Below are positions 1 through 10,446 of a DNA stretch of 64,000 bases, piece after piece. Numbering within the stretch: position 1 is the stretch's first letter; every line of letters starts with the position of its first letter. The translations under genes and the position numbers were made by a program. Below the pieces are notes generated by a model. The model did no database searches. It was not told the origin of the DNA and saw nothing but the letters and a program-made list of their open reading frames with translations. Origin of the DNA: Leisingera sp. ANG-M1 (lineage in GTDB: Bacteria > Pseudomonadota > Alphaproteobacteria > Rhodobacterales > Rhodobacteraceae); contig NZ_JWLC01000025.1 in assembly GCF_000813745.1 (NCBI RefSeq), positions 124,001-188,000 on the forward strand. Direction: 5' to 3'.

Positions 1-1692
1 CGCACGGATCTGTGCCGCCTGATGCTCCAGCCGGGTCTGGGCAATCAGGTCGTAGGCGTCCATCAGATCGCGAGCACCGGAGGGGCTGAGCACGCCGGCG
101 GCCTCAGCGGCTTCCAGCCGGGCGCGGGTGTTCACATCAGCCAGTTCCCCCTGCAGCGCATAGATCCGGCCAAGGTCCACCACCGGCACCACGCCGTTGT
201 GCTTCATGTCCAGCGTGTTGCGGTGCTCGCCAGAACGGATGGCGGCGAGACCGCGCAAGAGCCCCAGCGGTGGCGTGTGCTTGAGCGAGTTGGCAATCAT
301 ATGCGCGGTGAAAATCGAGTTTGCGCGGACTGCCGCCAGTGTTTGCCGCTGCAGGTCCTCGAACAGGTTGGCTTCGCCGCCGATGGGGCGCAGATCGAAC
401 ATCACCGAGGCCAGCATCTGTGCCTCCGGGTTCGGCTTGGCGATCCAACCGCGGAAGTATTCACGCCAGACACGCAGCGGCTGCCGCCAGCGCGGATTTG
501 AGGCCATCATCTCGCCAGGGCAGAAGACATAACCGCAGGTGTTCAGCCCATCGCAGACAAAAGCGGCCAGCTGTTCGAAATAGCTTTCGTCTTCCGGCGC
601 TGCTTCGTCAGAAAGGATCAGACAGTTGTCCTGATCAGATACCCCGGTTTGCTCGCGCCGGCCTTGCGAGCCGCAGGCAAGCCACAGATAGGGTACCGGC
701 GGCGGGCCGAGTTTTTCCTCGGACAGCGCCAGCAGGCGGCGGGTCGCAGTGTCGGCAATGTCCGTGATCAGCCGGGTCACAACCTCATGCCGGTTGCCGC
801 CTGCAACCAGTTGCACCAGCAGGCGAGGGATTTCTGCGGTGACCTTTGCCATTTCCGCTGCCGAAGCGGCGCCAGCAATGGCAGAGACCATCTCGCCGGA
901 ACTCACGGCCTGGAAACGGGTCAGGTCGGTCTGGGTCACAATGCCCACCAGCCTGCCGCCTTCGGTCACCGGGATATGGCCGATGCCGTGCTCCATCATC
1001 ATGTGCAGAACGTCAGAGCCGATGGCGGAGGGTGCCAGCGTCAGCGGGTCCGGGGTCATCACTGTGCTGACCGGGGTGGAGAAGGGCTTGCCCGCTGCGA
1101 GAATTTTGCCAGTCAGGTCGCGGGTGGTAAGGACGCCTTGCAGACGGTCTCCGTCGGTGACGCAGACCGAAGAGATGAAATGGTTGCGCATCAGCTGTGC
1201 CGCGCTTTGGCAGGTGAGGCCGCCGGAACAGGTGACCGGGTCGCGCGCCATGATCGCTTCAACGCGCGTGGTGGCCAGACTGTTGCCCTCGCGGCTGCCG
1301 GGGCGGCGGCGATCAAAGAATTTAGCGATCTGCGCATGCTCTGCCATCAGGGCGTGGAAGTCTGCTTTTGGCAGCAAAAGGAGCAGGGTATCTGTGGTCG
1401 CCTGGGCCGAGGTCACTGCGCGGCCGCTGCGGGTCAGACCGCGCTCGCCAAAAGAGTTGCGGGGGCCGAGGATCGAAACCGGGATGCTGTTCTCATCGGT
1501 CACCTCGACCTCGCCGGAATGAACCAGATAGAGCCCCTCCAGTTCTTCGTTCAGCACGTAGACCGGATCACCGGCTGCAGCTTGGATCTGGCGGAACTTC
1601 GGAGCGAGGCCGCTCAGCAATGCGGGCTCCAGGCTGTCGTAGGGATGCACCGAGGACAGGAAGCGGATCAGGCCGGTTTCATCAAGGGACAT
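1..1692 (-). CDS. cNMP-binding/CBS/DUF294 nucleotidyltransferase protein (3' end outside window)
   Basis: The gene reads leftward from ATG at 1692 and is still open at base 1, so 564 codons are visible and the C-terminus is missing. The N-terminal ~120 residues resemble a cyclic-nucleotide-binding domain. Two CBS repeats follow at about 145-265. A DUF294 nucleotidyltransferase domain follows, with the GSQGRRE and SDQDN signature near residues 338-358. This is the GlnD-like regulatory architecture often found beside acetate symporter genes. It lies 104 bases downstream of the symporter on the same strand, which suggests that it modulates acetate uptake or use; that role is inference. The ligand and the substrate of the transferase domain cannot be told from sequence. 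Confidence 0.85.
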   Translation of the reverse strand, partial: MSLDETGLIRFLSSVHPYDSLEPALLSGLAPKFRQIQAAAGDPVYVLNEELEGLYLVHSGEVEVTDENSIPVSILGPRNSFGERGLTRSGRAVTSAQATTDTLLLLLPKADFHALMAEHAQIAKFFDRRRPGSREGNSLATTRVEAIMARDPVTCSGGLTCQSAAQLMRNHFISSVCVTDGDRLQGVLTTRDLTGKILAAGKPFSTPVSTVMTPDPLTLAPSAIGSDVLHMMMEHGIGHIPVTEGGRLVGIVTQTDLTRFQAVSSGEMVSAIAGAASAAEMAKVTAEIPRLLVQLVAGGNRHEVVTRLITDIADTATRRLLALSEEKLGPPPVPYLWLACGSQGRREQTGVSDQDNCLILSDEAAPEDESYFEQLAAFVCDGLNTCGYVFCPGEMMASNPRWRQPLRVWREYFRGWIAKPNPEAQMLASVMFDLRPIGGEANLFEDLQRQTLAAVRANSIFTAHMIANSLKHTPPLGLLRGLAAIRSGEHRNTLDMKHNGVVPVVDLGRIYALQGELADVNTRARLEAAEAAGVLSPSGARDLMDAYDLIAQTRLEHQAAQIRA

Positions 1693-1795
1693 GGCAGCAC
1701 CTTTGAAATCAGAAAAATGGCCCCGCCAGCCAAAGTGCCGGACGGGACCATCAGGGAGGTGGCGGGCCGCCGAGGGAGGGCCCGCCCAGGGGAGG

Positions 1796-3580
1796 TTAGT
1801 GGTCCTGTGCGGCACCTGCACCGCGCGGGATGCGGACGCTTTCGACCAGCTCTTCGATCTCGGCCGGGATGGCTTCGGTCGATTTCGACACCATGAAGGC
1901 CACCGCAAAGTTCACCATCGCGCCGATCGCACCAAAGGAGGTGGATTTGACGGTGCCCAGCAGCGGATCTGCATCGGTGAAGGAGTTGGTGCCCGGGATG
2001 AACAGCCAGCCCTTGTGCAGGAAGATGTAGATCAGGGTGACGATCAGGCCTGCCAGCATGCCGGCCACGGCGCCCTTGTTGTTCACCTTGGTGAAGATGC
2101 CCATCATCAGCGCCGGGAAGATCGAAGCGGCGGCCAGGCCAAAGGCCAGCGCCACTGTCTGCGCGGCAAAGCCCGGCGGGTTCAGACCCAGGTAGGTCGC
2201 AACAGCAATGGCAACAGCCATGGCGATACGGGCCGACAGCAGCTCGCCTTTTTCCGAGATGCTGGGGTTGATCGAGCCCTTGATCAGGTCGTGCGAGACA
2301 GCCGAGGAGATCGCCAGCAAGAGGCCAGCCGCGGTAGATAGGGCCGCCGCCAGGCCGCCAGCCGCCACCAGGCCGATCACCCAGCCCGGCAGGTTGGCAA
2401 TCTCAGGGTTGGCCAGAACCAGGATGTCGCGGTTGAACTTGGTCAGCTCATTGCCGGCCCAGCCGTTGGCTGCCGCAGTTTCCTGCAGATCAGGGTTCTT
2501 GTCGTTGTAGTACTGGATCGCACCGTCGCCGTTCTTGTCTTCCCAAGCCAGCAGACCGGTTTTCTGCCAGGTGGCCATCCAGTCGTACTGCGGATCGTTT
2601 TCGATCTGCTGAACGGTCACAGCGCCGCCCTCGATGCCGCCGTTCGGCCACATCATCTCGGTGATGTTCAGACGGGCCATGGCGCCAACAGCCGGAGCGG
2701 TCAGGTACAGCAGCGCAATGAACACCAGGGTCCAGCCGGCCGACCAGCGGGCGTCAGCCACGCGCGGCACAGTGAAGAAGCGCATGATCACGTGGGGCAG
2801 GCCGGCGGTGCCGATCATCAGCGACAGGGTGAACAGCACCATGTTGAAGGTGTCGGCGTGATGCAGCGTGTACTCTTTGAAGCCCAGCTCGGTCACAATT
2901 GCGTCCAGCTTGGCCAGCAGAGGCTCGCCGGAAGCGGCGTGGTCGCCGAACAGGCCCAGGGCCGGGATCGGGTTGCCTGTCAGCTGCAGCGAGATGAAGA
3001 TCGCCGGGATGGTATAGGCGGTGATCAGCACGCAGTACTGGGCCACTTGGGTGTAGGTTACACCCTTCATGCCGCCGAACACGGCGTAGGCGAAGACCAC
3101 ACAGGCGCCGATCAGCAGGCCGGCGGTGTTGGAAACTTCCAGGAAGCGGCCGAAAGCCACGCCAACGCCGGTCATCTGGCCGATCACATAGGTGGTCGAA
3201 GCGACGATCAGGCAGATCACAGCCACCACGCGGGCGGTCGGGCTGTAGAAGCGGTCGCCGATGAACTCGGACACGGTGAACTTGCCGAACTTGCGCAGAT
3301 AGGGCGCCAGCAGCAGCGCCAGCAAAACGTAACCGCCGGTCCAGCCCATCAGGAAGGTGGAGTTGTCATAGCCGGTGAAAGCAATGAGGCCCGCCATCGA
3401 GATGAAGGAGGCCGCCGACATCCAGTCGGCCGCGGTGGCCATACCGTTGGTAACAGGGTGAACACCCCGGCCAGCGGCATAGAATTCAGAAGTCGAGCCC
3501 GCGCGGGCCCAGATGGCGATGCCGATGTAAAGCGCAAAGGAGGCGCCCACAAACAGCAGGTTGATGGTAAACTGGTCCAT
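1796..3580 (-). CDS. Sodium:solute symporter, acetate-type (VC_2705-like large subunit)
   Basis: The 594-residue polytopic membrane protein belongs to the sodium:solute symporter family, in the branch that pairs with a DUF4212 small subunit. ATG at 3580 is preferred because a GAGGAAG ribosome site precedes it and it starts two bases after the DUF4212 stop. An in-frame upstream extension would overlap that gene. The order acs-adk-DUF4212-symporter makes acetate or another short monocarboxylate the likely substrate (inference). A hydrophilic loop at about 325-385 contains an EF-hand-like stretch, DKNGDGAIQYYN, at 348-359, with Asp, Asn and Asp at positions 1, 3 and 5 of the loop. An ActP-like assignment is a reasonable alternative name. 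Confidence 0.9.
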   Translation of the reverse strand: MDQFTINLLFVGASFALYIGIAIWARAGSTSEFYAAGRGVHPVTNGMATAADWMSAASFISMAGLIAFTGYDNSTFLMGWTGGYVLLALLLAPYLRKFGKFTVSEFIGDRFYSPTARVVAVICLIVASTTYVIGQMTGVGVAFGRFLEVSNTAGLLIGACVVFAYAVFGGMKGVTYTQVAQYCVLITAYTIPAIFISLQLTGNPIPALGLFGDHAASGEPLLAKLDAIVTELGFKEYTLHHADTFNMVLFTLSLMIGTAGLPHVIMRFFTVPRVADARWSAGWTLVFIALLYLTAPAVGAMARLNITEMMWPNGGIEGGAVTVQQIENDPQYDWMATWQKTGLLAWEDKNGDGAIQYYNDKNPDLQETAAANGWAGNELTKFNRDILVLANPEIANLPGWVIGLVAAGGLAAALSTAAGLLLAISSAVSHDLIKGSINPSISEKGELLSARIAMAVAIAVATYLGLNPPGFAAQTVALAFGLAAASIFPALMMGIFTKVNNKGAVAGMLAGLIVTLIYIFLHKGWLFIPGTNSFTDADPLLGTVKSTSFGAIGAMVNFAVAFMVSKSTEAIPAEIEELVESVRIPRGAGAAQDH

Positions 3581-3581
3581 C

Positions 3582-3866
3582 TTATTCTTCCTCCACGCCG
3601 TATTCACGGTCCAGCTTGTTCATGCGGATCGCGTAGAAAAAGATCAGCCCCAGGAACACCAGGATTGAGCCTTGCTGGGCGAACCAGAAGCCCAGATCAC
3701 TGCCGCCGACGCTGATGCCGGACAGCAGCGGGCGCAGCAGGATGCCGAAGCCGAATGAAACAACAGCCCAGATCACCAGGCTGATAATGATGATGCGCAC
3801 ATTGGCCGCCCAATAGCCCTTATCGGCTTCGGCGGCCTTTGCGGCGTTTGTGGTTTGGTCCGCCAT
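3582..3866 (-). CDS. DUF4212 small subunit of sodium:solute symporter
   Basis: A 94-residue protein with two predicted membrane helices (about residues 24-45 and 58-80) and a charged C-terminus ending in EVEEE-like acidic residues. This matches the small subunit that accompanies VC_2705-type symporters. ATG at 3866 follows a strong AAGGAGG site; a longer in-frame reading to 3944 has no support. It is translationally close to the symporter, with its stop only one base from the symporter ATG, so the two are almost certainly co-expressed and act together in the inner membrane. Confidence 0.88.
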   Translation of the reverse strand: MADQTTNAAKAAEADKGYWAANVRIIIISLVIWAVVSFGFGILLRPLLSGISVGGSDLGFWFAQQGSILVFLGLIFFYAIRMNKLDREYGVEEE

Positions 3867-4010
3867 GGCGGCTCCTCCTTCTTCCTCCTGAGCCGCCGCG
3901 GGGGACCGGGCAGACTCTCTCCGTTTGCCTGCCGCCGGGTTCACGGGCGTGCAGGCATGACTCCTCCGGTCCGCCTGGGCGGTGCCGATGGGTATTCCAA
4001 TGTCCGGGGG

Positions 4011-4040
4011 ACGGGGTCCTGCGTGTCAGGCAGGCCCCGT
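4011..4040. repeat. Inverted repeat in the adk-DUF4212 gap
   Basis: ACGGGG and CCTGC pair with GCAGG and CCCCGT around a 7-base loop, with one bulged T. It lies 11 bases past the adk stop. The T-rich side (TTTCTTG) is on the plus strand, while all genes here are on the minus strand, so it is not a convincing intrinsic terminator for adk. It may stabilise an mRNA end or partly separate adk from the symporter genes. Confidence 0.4.
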
Positions 4041-4050
4041 TTCTTGTTCG

Positions 4051-4734
4051 TTAGGCGGTGGCCTCGGTCACGATGGCCGCCATGTCCTGGGCAATGTCGG
4101 TGATTTCGCCCATGGCATTTGTGGTTTTCAGAACGTCCTTGCCGCCGTAGTAGGCGATCAGCGGCGCGGTTTGCGCGTGATAGGCTTCCAGCCGGCTGGC
4201 AACGGTTTCGGCGTTGTCATCGGCGCGGCGCTTCATTTCGGTGCCGCCGCATTTATCGCATTTGCCTGCCTCGGCGGGCTGCTTGAAGCTGTCGTGGTAG
4301 CCTTCGCCGCAGCCGCCGCAGGTGTAGCGGCCGGAGATGCGCTCGACCATGGCAGCGTCGTCCACCTCCAGGCTGATCGCGGCGTTGATCTTCTGCTGGG
4401 TTTCCGCCAGCAGATCGTCCAGCGCCTCGGCCTGCACGGTGGTGCGGGGGAAGCCATCGAGGATCACGCCCTTGGTGCAATCGGGCTCGGTCAGGCGGTC
4501 GCGCAGGATGTTGATCACGATCTCGTCGCTGACCAGCTGGCCTGCTTCCATTACCGCCTTGGCGGCGAGGCCCGCAGGCGTGCCCGCGGCAACCGCTTCG
4601 CGCAGCAGGTCGCCGGTCGACAGCTGCACATAGCCGAATTTCTCTTCGAGCATCCGTGCCTGGGTGCCCTTGCCGGCGCCCGGAGGCCCCAGCAGGATCA
4701 GCACGGCGGGACGGGTGAGTACTGCCATATTCAT
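4051..4734 (-). CDS. adk: Adenylate kinase with zinc-type LID
   Basis: The 227-residue enzyme interconverts AMP + ATP and 2 ADP. The P-loop GPPGAGKGT lies near residues 16-24. The long-form LID has CGGC ... CDKC, the four-cysteine zinc-binding arrangement. ATG at 4734 sits 8 bases after the acs stop, with AAGGGGTG from the end of acs as ribosome site, so it is in the acs operon. Acetyl-CoA synthetase releases AMP, so co-expression with a kinase that recycles AMP makes metabolic sense (inference). Many alphaproteobacteria also carry an adk in the ribosomal protein operon; whether this is a second copy cannot be seen here. Confidence 0.95.
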   Translation of the reverse strand: MNMAVLTRPAVLILLGPPGAGKGTQARMLEEKFGYVQLSTGDLLREAVAAGTPAGLAAKAVMEAGQLVSDEIVINILRDRLTEPDCTKGVILDGFPRTTVQAEALDDLLAETQQKINAAISLEVDDAAMVERISGRYTCGGCGEGYHDSFKQPAEAGKCDKCGGTEMKRRADDNAETVASRLEAYHAQTAPLIAYYGGKDVLKTTNAMGEITDIAQDMAAIVTEATA

Positions 4735-4741
4735 CGGTCAA

Positions 4742-6699
<1,958 letters not shown>

Positions 6700-6703
<4 letters not shown>

Positions 6704-6765
6704 GCGGTTTCCTCCCAGAAATTATATTGGCAAGACAAACGACAACGCTGTGCCGCGGCTGTCAA
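6700..6765 (-). CDS. Possible 21-codon leader peptide upstream of acs
   Basis: A TTG at 6765 has AGGAGG seven bases upstream (6773-6778), better than many gene starts here. It opens a 21-codon frame containing two cysteines and an aromatic stretch near the end (QYNFWEE). Its TGA overlaps the acs ATG in an ATGA arrangement, the geometry of translational coupling. No homologue is known to me and the frame is short enough to occur by chance, so this is a candidate only. A TATAAT sequence at 6721-6726 inside it could instead be a promoter -10 element that is too close to acs to leave room for a long leader. Confidence 0.35.
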
Positions 6766-7207
6766 ACCGTTTCCTCCTGGGCATCGATAATAGAGCAGGC
6801 TGAAAATTTGTGAATAACTGACCGGTTTTTAAGCATTTGCTTGTGAACGAATTTCCCTTGAGGCTATTAATCTGTAAAGTTTTTGGAGATATTGATTTTC
6901 AGATAACGCGAAATCAAACACTTACATGTAAACGACTTTGCGACTGATTTACGGGGCTGATAGGGCTGCTTGGGGCAGGGCGTGCGCTGTTGGCGGAAAC
7001 ATGCCGCTTCTGCACTGCGGCATATTGTGCCACCTGCCGCTTTAACAGGAGCTCCAGGTCCGGGGCCGCGCGTCTGGCGCGAGTCGCTGCGTAACCTTTC
7101 CGCCCTGGGGGTTGGCAGCGCGCGGGCAAGCCGTTAGCCTGACGCCCAAGCGCCCGCCGGTGGCACCCGCCACAGCGGAAAAGGGCGCAATCCGGGAGAG
7201 TTACATC
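6766..7207. other. Divergent intergenic region between acs and dctP
   Basis: Apart from the possible leader ORF, I see no gene here. The part from about 6785 to 6950 is clearly more AT-rich than its surroundings and should hold the acs promoter, and perhaps others. It contains TTACATGTAAACGA at 6922-6935, which recurs upstream of the chemoreceptor at 35406. The dctP-proximal part is GC-rich again. It includes a short GTGGC/GCCAC inverted repeat near 7160 and ends in a GGGAGAG ribosome site before dctP. No confident -35/-10 pair was found for either direction. Confidence 0.6.
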
Positions 7208-8224
7208 ATGAATAAATTTCTGACTGCTGCTGTTGCGGCAACTGCTGGCGTTGCTATGGCAGGCGAGGCTGCGGCCACCGAGTGGAACGTGTCCCTGTGG
7301 GGCAAGCGCCGCGCCTTTACCGAGCATGTGGAGAAACTGGCTGAGCTGGTCTCTGAGAAGACAGGCGGCGAGTTCACCCTGAACATCAGCTATGGCGGCC
7401 TCTCAAAGAACAAGGAGAACCTCGACGGGATCTCCATCGGCGCTTTTGAGATGGCGCAGTTCTGCGCTGGCTACCACCGCGACAAGAACCCTTCGATCAC
7501 CGTGCTGGAACTGCCGTTCCTGGGCGTAAACACGCTGGAGGAAGAAGTGGCCGTGGCCAACGCGGTCTATGCGCATCCGGCGGTGCAGGCGGATCTGGCG
7601 CGCTGGAACGCCAAGCTGCTGATGACCTCGCCGATGCCGCAGTACAATATTGTCGGCACCGGTGAGCCACGGGATGAGCTGGCCGAGTTCAAGGACATGC
7701 GCGTGCGCGCCACCGGCGGCATCGGCAAGGCGTTCTCGGCCGTCGGCGCGGTGCCGACTTCGGTCACTGCGACTGAGGCCTATAACGCGATGGAATCCGG
7801 TGTGGTCGACACCGTCGCCTTTGCCCAGCACGCGCATCTGGCGTTCGGCACTATTAACCGCGCCGACTGGTGGACTGCCAACCTCAACCCGGGCACCGTG
7901 AACTGCCCGGTGGTGGTCAACACCGATGCCTATGACGCCCTGAGCGACGCCGAGCGCGAGGCGCTGGACAGCTCGATTGCGGAGGCGATTGATCACTATC
8001 TGGCTAACTACGGTGAACTGCTGGCGAAATGGGACAGCGTTCTGGCCGAGAAAGGCGTCGAGAAAGTCACCATCTCCGACGATCAGCTGGCCGAGTTCCG
8101 AAAAGTGGCCGCCGACCCGATCCGCGCTCAGTGGATCGAGGACATGACCGCCCAGGGCCTGCCGGCACAGGAACTGTATGACCTGGTTCAAAAGACACTG
8201 AGCGACCACCGCTCGGGCAGCTGA
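7208..8224 (+). CDS. TRAP transporter periplasmic binding protein (DctP family)
   Basis: A 338-residue secreted solute-binding protein. A signal peptide covers about residues 1-23 (AMAGEAAA then TEW). The mature part has the DctP layout, including the conserved region around RVRATGG used for carboxylate binding in this family. ATG at 7208 is preceded by GGGAGAG; an in-frame extension to 7112 lacks a signal peptide and is rejected. It leads a dctP-dctQ-dctM operon and is followed by a hairpin terminator, so it is probably made in excess over the membrane subunits. The substrate is not evident; organic acids are the usual ligands. Confidence 0.9.
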   Translation: MNKFLTAAVAATAGVAMAGEAAATEWNVSLWGKRRAFTEHVEKLAELVSEKTGGEFTLNISYGGLSKNKENLDGISIGAFEMAQFCAGYHRDKNPSITVLELPFLGVNTLEEEVAVANAVYAHPAVQADLARWNAKLLMTSPMPQYNIVGTGEPRDELAEFKDMRVRATGGIGKAFSAVGAVPTSVTATEAYNAMESGVVDTVAFAQHAHLAFGTINRADWWTANLNPGTVNCPVVVNTDAYDALSDAEREALDSSIAEAIDHYLANYGELLAKWDSVLAEKGVEKVTISDDQLAEFRKVAADPIRAQWIEDMTAQGLPAQELYDLVQKTLSDHRSGS

Positions 8225-8240
8225 GCCTGAACTGACATGG

Positions 8241-8278
8241 AGAGGGCCGGGCGAAAAGTTCCGGCCCTTTCTGTCTTT
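8241..8278 (+). terminator. Hairpin terminator between dctP and dctQ
   Basis: AGAGGGCCGG (8241-8250) pairs with CCGGCCCTTT (8261-8270) around a 10-base loop, followed by a T-rich run (CTGTCTTT). It lies 16 bases after the dctP stop inside the operon. Partial termination here would give more binding protein than permease, as is usual for binding-protein-dependent systems. Confidence 0.75.
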
Positions 8279-8305
8279 GACGACACAGACAGATGGGGGC
8301 AGGGC

Positions 8306-8965
8306 ATGGCGGCTGGAGCAGCAGTCCTGGAGGACGGCAGCCTGATCAGCAGGCTGGACCGAAGTTTATTGAAGGCTGAACGTCTGCTGGCGCTCTTGAG
8401 CGGCATCGCGGTGTTCTCATTGATGATCCTCGCCGTGGTCTCGGTTGGCGGGCGCAATGCCGCAAACGCGCCTCTGCCCGGCTATGTCGACTGGATCGAG
8501 CAGATCATGCCGCTGATCGCTTTCATGGGCATAGCCTTTGTGCAGCGCGACGGCGCCCACATCCGCATGGATATTTTCATCGGCGCGCTGCGGGGCCGTG
8601 CTTTGTGGCTGTTTGAGTTGATCTCTGTCCTGCTGATCTTCCTGCTGATCGCCGCCTTGGTCTGGGGCAGCTGGTCGCATTTCCTGCGCTCTTTCGACTT
8701 CGCCGCCCCCTGGTGGAGCCGCGACAGCTCCATCGATATCGGCCTGCCGATCTGGCCCGCCAAGCTGCTGGCGCCGGTGGCCTTTGCGGTGCTGGGGCTG
8801 CGGCTGCTGCTGCAGATCTGGGGCTACGGCCGCGCTTTTGTGCTGGGGCTGGAGGCGCCGGTGGCGGTGCCGCTGATCCAGAGCGCGGCAGAGCAGGCCG
8901 CAGCGGAAGCGGAGCAGCTGGAAGGCCATGACAGCAACGAGAACAAGACCGGCGGGCAGGGGTAA
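8306..8965 (+). CDS. TRAP transporter small permease subunit (DctQ family)
   Basis: Read from ATG at 8306 it has 219 residues. An alternative ATG at 8237 would place the first codons in the terminator hairpin, so the shorter form is preferred. Four membrane segments typical of DctQ are visible, starting around residues 34-55. The C-terminal ~40 residues are hydrophilic and Glu/Ala-rich. DctQ links the binding protein to the large permease. The stop is five bases before dctM. Confidence 0.87.
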   Translation: MAAGAAVLEDGSLISRLDRSLLKAERLLALLSGIAVFSLMILAVVSVGGRNAANAPLPGYVDWIEQIMPLIAFMGIAFVQRDGAHIRMDIFIGALRGRALWLFELISVLLIFLLIAALVWGSWSHFLRSFDFAAPWWSRDSSIDIGLPIWPAKLLAPVAFAVLGLRLLLQIWGYGRAFVLGLEAPVAVPLIQSAAEQAAAEAEQLEGHDSNENKTGGQG

Positions 8966-8970
8966 GGCAT

Positions 8971-10374
8971 ATGGAACCCATTGAAATCGGACTGTGGGTC
9001 ACGGGCGGCCTGCTGCTGATGGTGGTGCTGGGGATGCGGGTGGCCTTTGCAGCCGGCCTGGCGGGCCTCATCGGTCTGGTGTGGATCTTCTGGGCCAAGT
9101 TTGGCTACGATCCGGCACGGTTCGGCAAGGCGCTGACCGTCTCGGTCAAAATTGCGGGCCAGGTGCCGCATTCCAAGGTCTCCAGCCAGGCCCTCAGCCT
9201 GATCCCCACCTTCATCCTGATCGGCTATCTGGCATATTACTCAGGCCTTACCAGGGCGCTGTTCGAAGCCGCCAAGCGCTGGATTGCCTGGCTTCCAGGC
9301 GGGCTGGCGGTCTCCACCGTTTTTGCCACTGCTGGCTTTGCCGCCGTGTCCGGCGCCTCTGTGGCTACCTCAGCCGTCTTCGCCCGCATCGCCATCCCCG
9401 AGATGCTGAAGATCGGCTACAACAAGCAGTTCGCAGCCGGCGTCGTGGCTGCAGGCGGCACTCTGGCTTCGCTGATCCCGCCGTCGGCGATCCTGGTGAT
9501 CTACGCCATCATCGTTGAGCAGGACGTGGGTAAGCTGCTGCTCGCAGGTTTCATCCCGGGCGCATTCTCGGCGGTGATCTACGGGCTGCTGATTGTCGGT
9601 ATCGCAGTGATCTTCAAATCCGTCGGCCCGCCGGTCAAAGGCTTCACCTGGGGGCAGCGGTTTGCCTCCTTGCCCGGTGCGCTGCCGATCATCTTTGTCG
9701 TCGTGATCATCATCTGCTTTGTCTACAACCCCTTTGGCGGCGACGCCTGGGGGACGCCAACCGAGGGCGGCGCGTTGGGGGCCTTTGTGGTCTTCTGCAT
9801 GGCAGTCTTCAAAGGCATGAAATGGGCGGAACTGAAATCTGCTCTTCTGGAAACCGCCAAGCTCACGGTGATGATATTCACCATCATCTGGGGGGTGCTG
9901 ATCTATGTGCGGTTCCTGGGCTTTGCGGATCTGCCCGGGGCTTTTTCCGACTGGATCACCTCGCTGGAGATGAGCCCGATGGTGATCCTGATCTGCATCC
10001 TCTTGGCCTACGCGGTGCTGGGCATGTTTATGGATGCCATCGGCATGCTGCTGTTGACGCTGCCGGTGGTCTACCCGGCGGTGATGGCGCTGAATGGCGG
10101 CGAGGGCGTCGCCGCAGCAGACAGCGCCTTTGGCATGAGCGGCACCATGTGCGCGATCTGGTTCGGCATCCTGGTGGTGAAAATGGCTGAGTTCTGCCTG
10201 ATCACCCCGCCTATCGGCCTCAACTGCTTTGTGGTGGCGGGGGTGCGCGATGATCTGAGCGTGCAGGATGTGTTCCGCGGCGTGACCCCGTTCTTCATTG
10301 CGGATGGTGTGACCATTGCCCTGCTGGTCGCCTTCCCGGGGATCGTTCTCTACCTGCCGTCCTTGGCCGGGTAG
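8971..10374 (+). CDS. TRAP transporter large permease subunit (DctM family)
   Basis: A 467-residue polytopic inner-membrane protein of the DctM family, the sodium-coupled transport channel of the TRAP system. Hydrophobic helices occur throughout. The SLIPPSAILVIYAI region near residue 170 and a matching ITPPIGLNCFVV region near 412 are the two pseudo-symmetric hairpin motifs of this family. Slightly longer than many DctM proteins because of a hydrophilic loop at about 220-270. Last gene of the operon; no clear terminator follows before dusA. Confidence 0.92.
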   Translation: MEPIEIGLWVTGGLLLMVVLGMRVAFAAGLAGLIGLVWIFWAKFGYDPARFGKALTVSVKIAGQVPHSKVSSQALSLIPTFILIGYLAYYSGLTRALFEAAKRWIAWLPGGLAVSTVFATAGFAAVSGASVATSAVFARIAIPEMLKIGYNKQFAAGVVAAGGTLASLIPPSAILVIYAIIVEQDVGKLLLAGFIPGAFSAVIYGLLIVGIAVIFKSVGPPVKGFTWGQRFASLPGALPIIFVVVIIICFVYNPFGGDAWGTPTEGGALGAFVVFCMAVFKGMKWAELKSALLETAKLTVMIFTIIWGVLIYVRFLGFADLPGAFSDWITSLEMSPMVILICILLAYAVLGMFMDAIGMLLLTLPVVYPAVMALNGGEGVAAADSAFGMSGTMCAIWFGILVVKMAEFCLITPPIGLNCFVVAGVRDDLSVQDVFRGVTPFFIADGVTIALLVAFPGIVLYLPSLAG

Positions 10375-10446
10375 CGGCGGGGCGCAGGGAACTCAGCAAG
10401 TCAGATCGGCTTGGCAGATGGCGGCGCAGGGCCTATATGGCGCGGC

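Noticed and set aside
649-1896. Long plus-strand open frame opposite the cNMP/CBS gene
   Set aside because: Shadow of a well-supported gene on the other strand; no ribosome site or domain resemblance.
4011-4040. Hairpin after adk as an intrinsic terminator
   Set aside because: The T-rich side is on the plus strand while adk is on the minus strand; kept only as an inverted repeat.
6725-6784. Alternative short frame from ATG at 6784 upstream of acs
   Set aside because: No ribosome site precedes it and it does not overlap the acs start, unlike the TTG frame.
7112-7207. N-terminal extension of the TRAP binding protein
   Set aside because: It would place the signal peptide internally; the ATG at 7208 has a good ribosome site.
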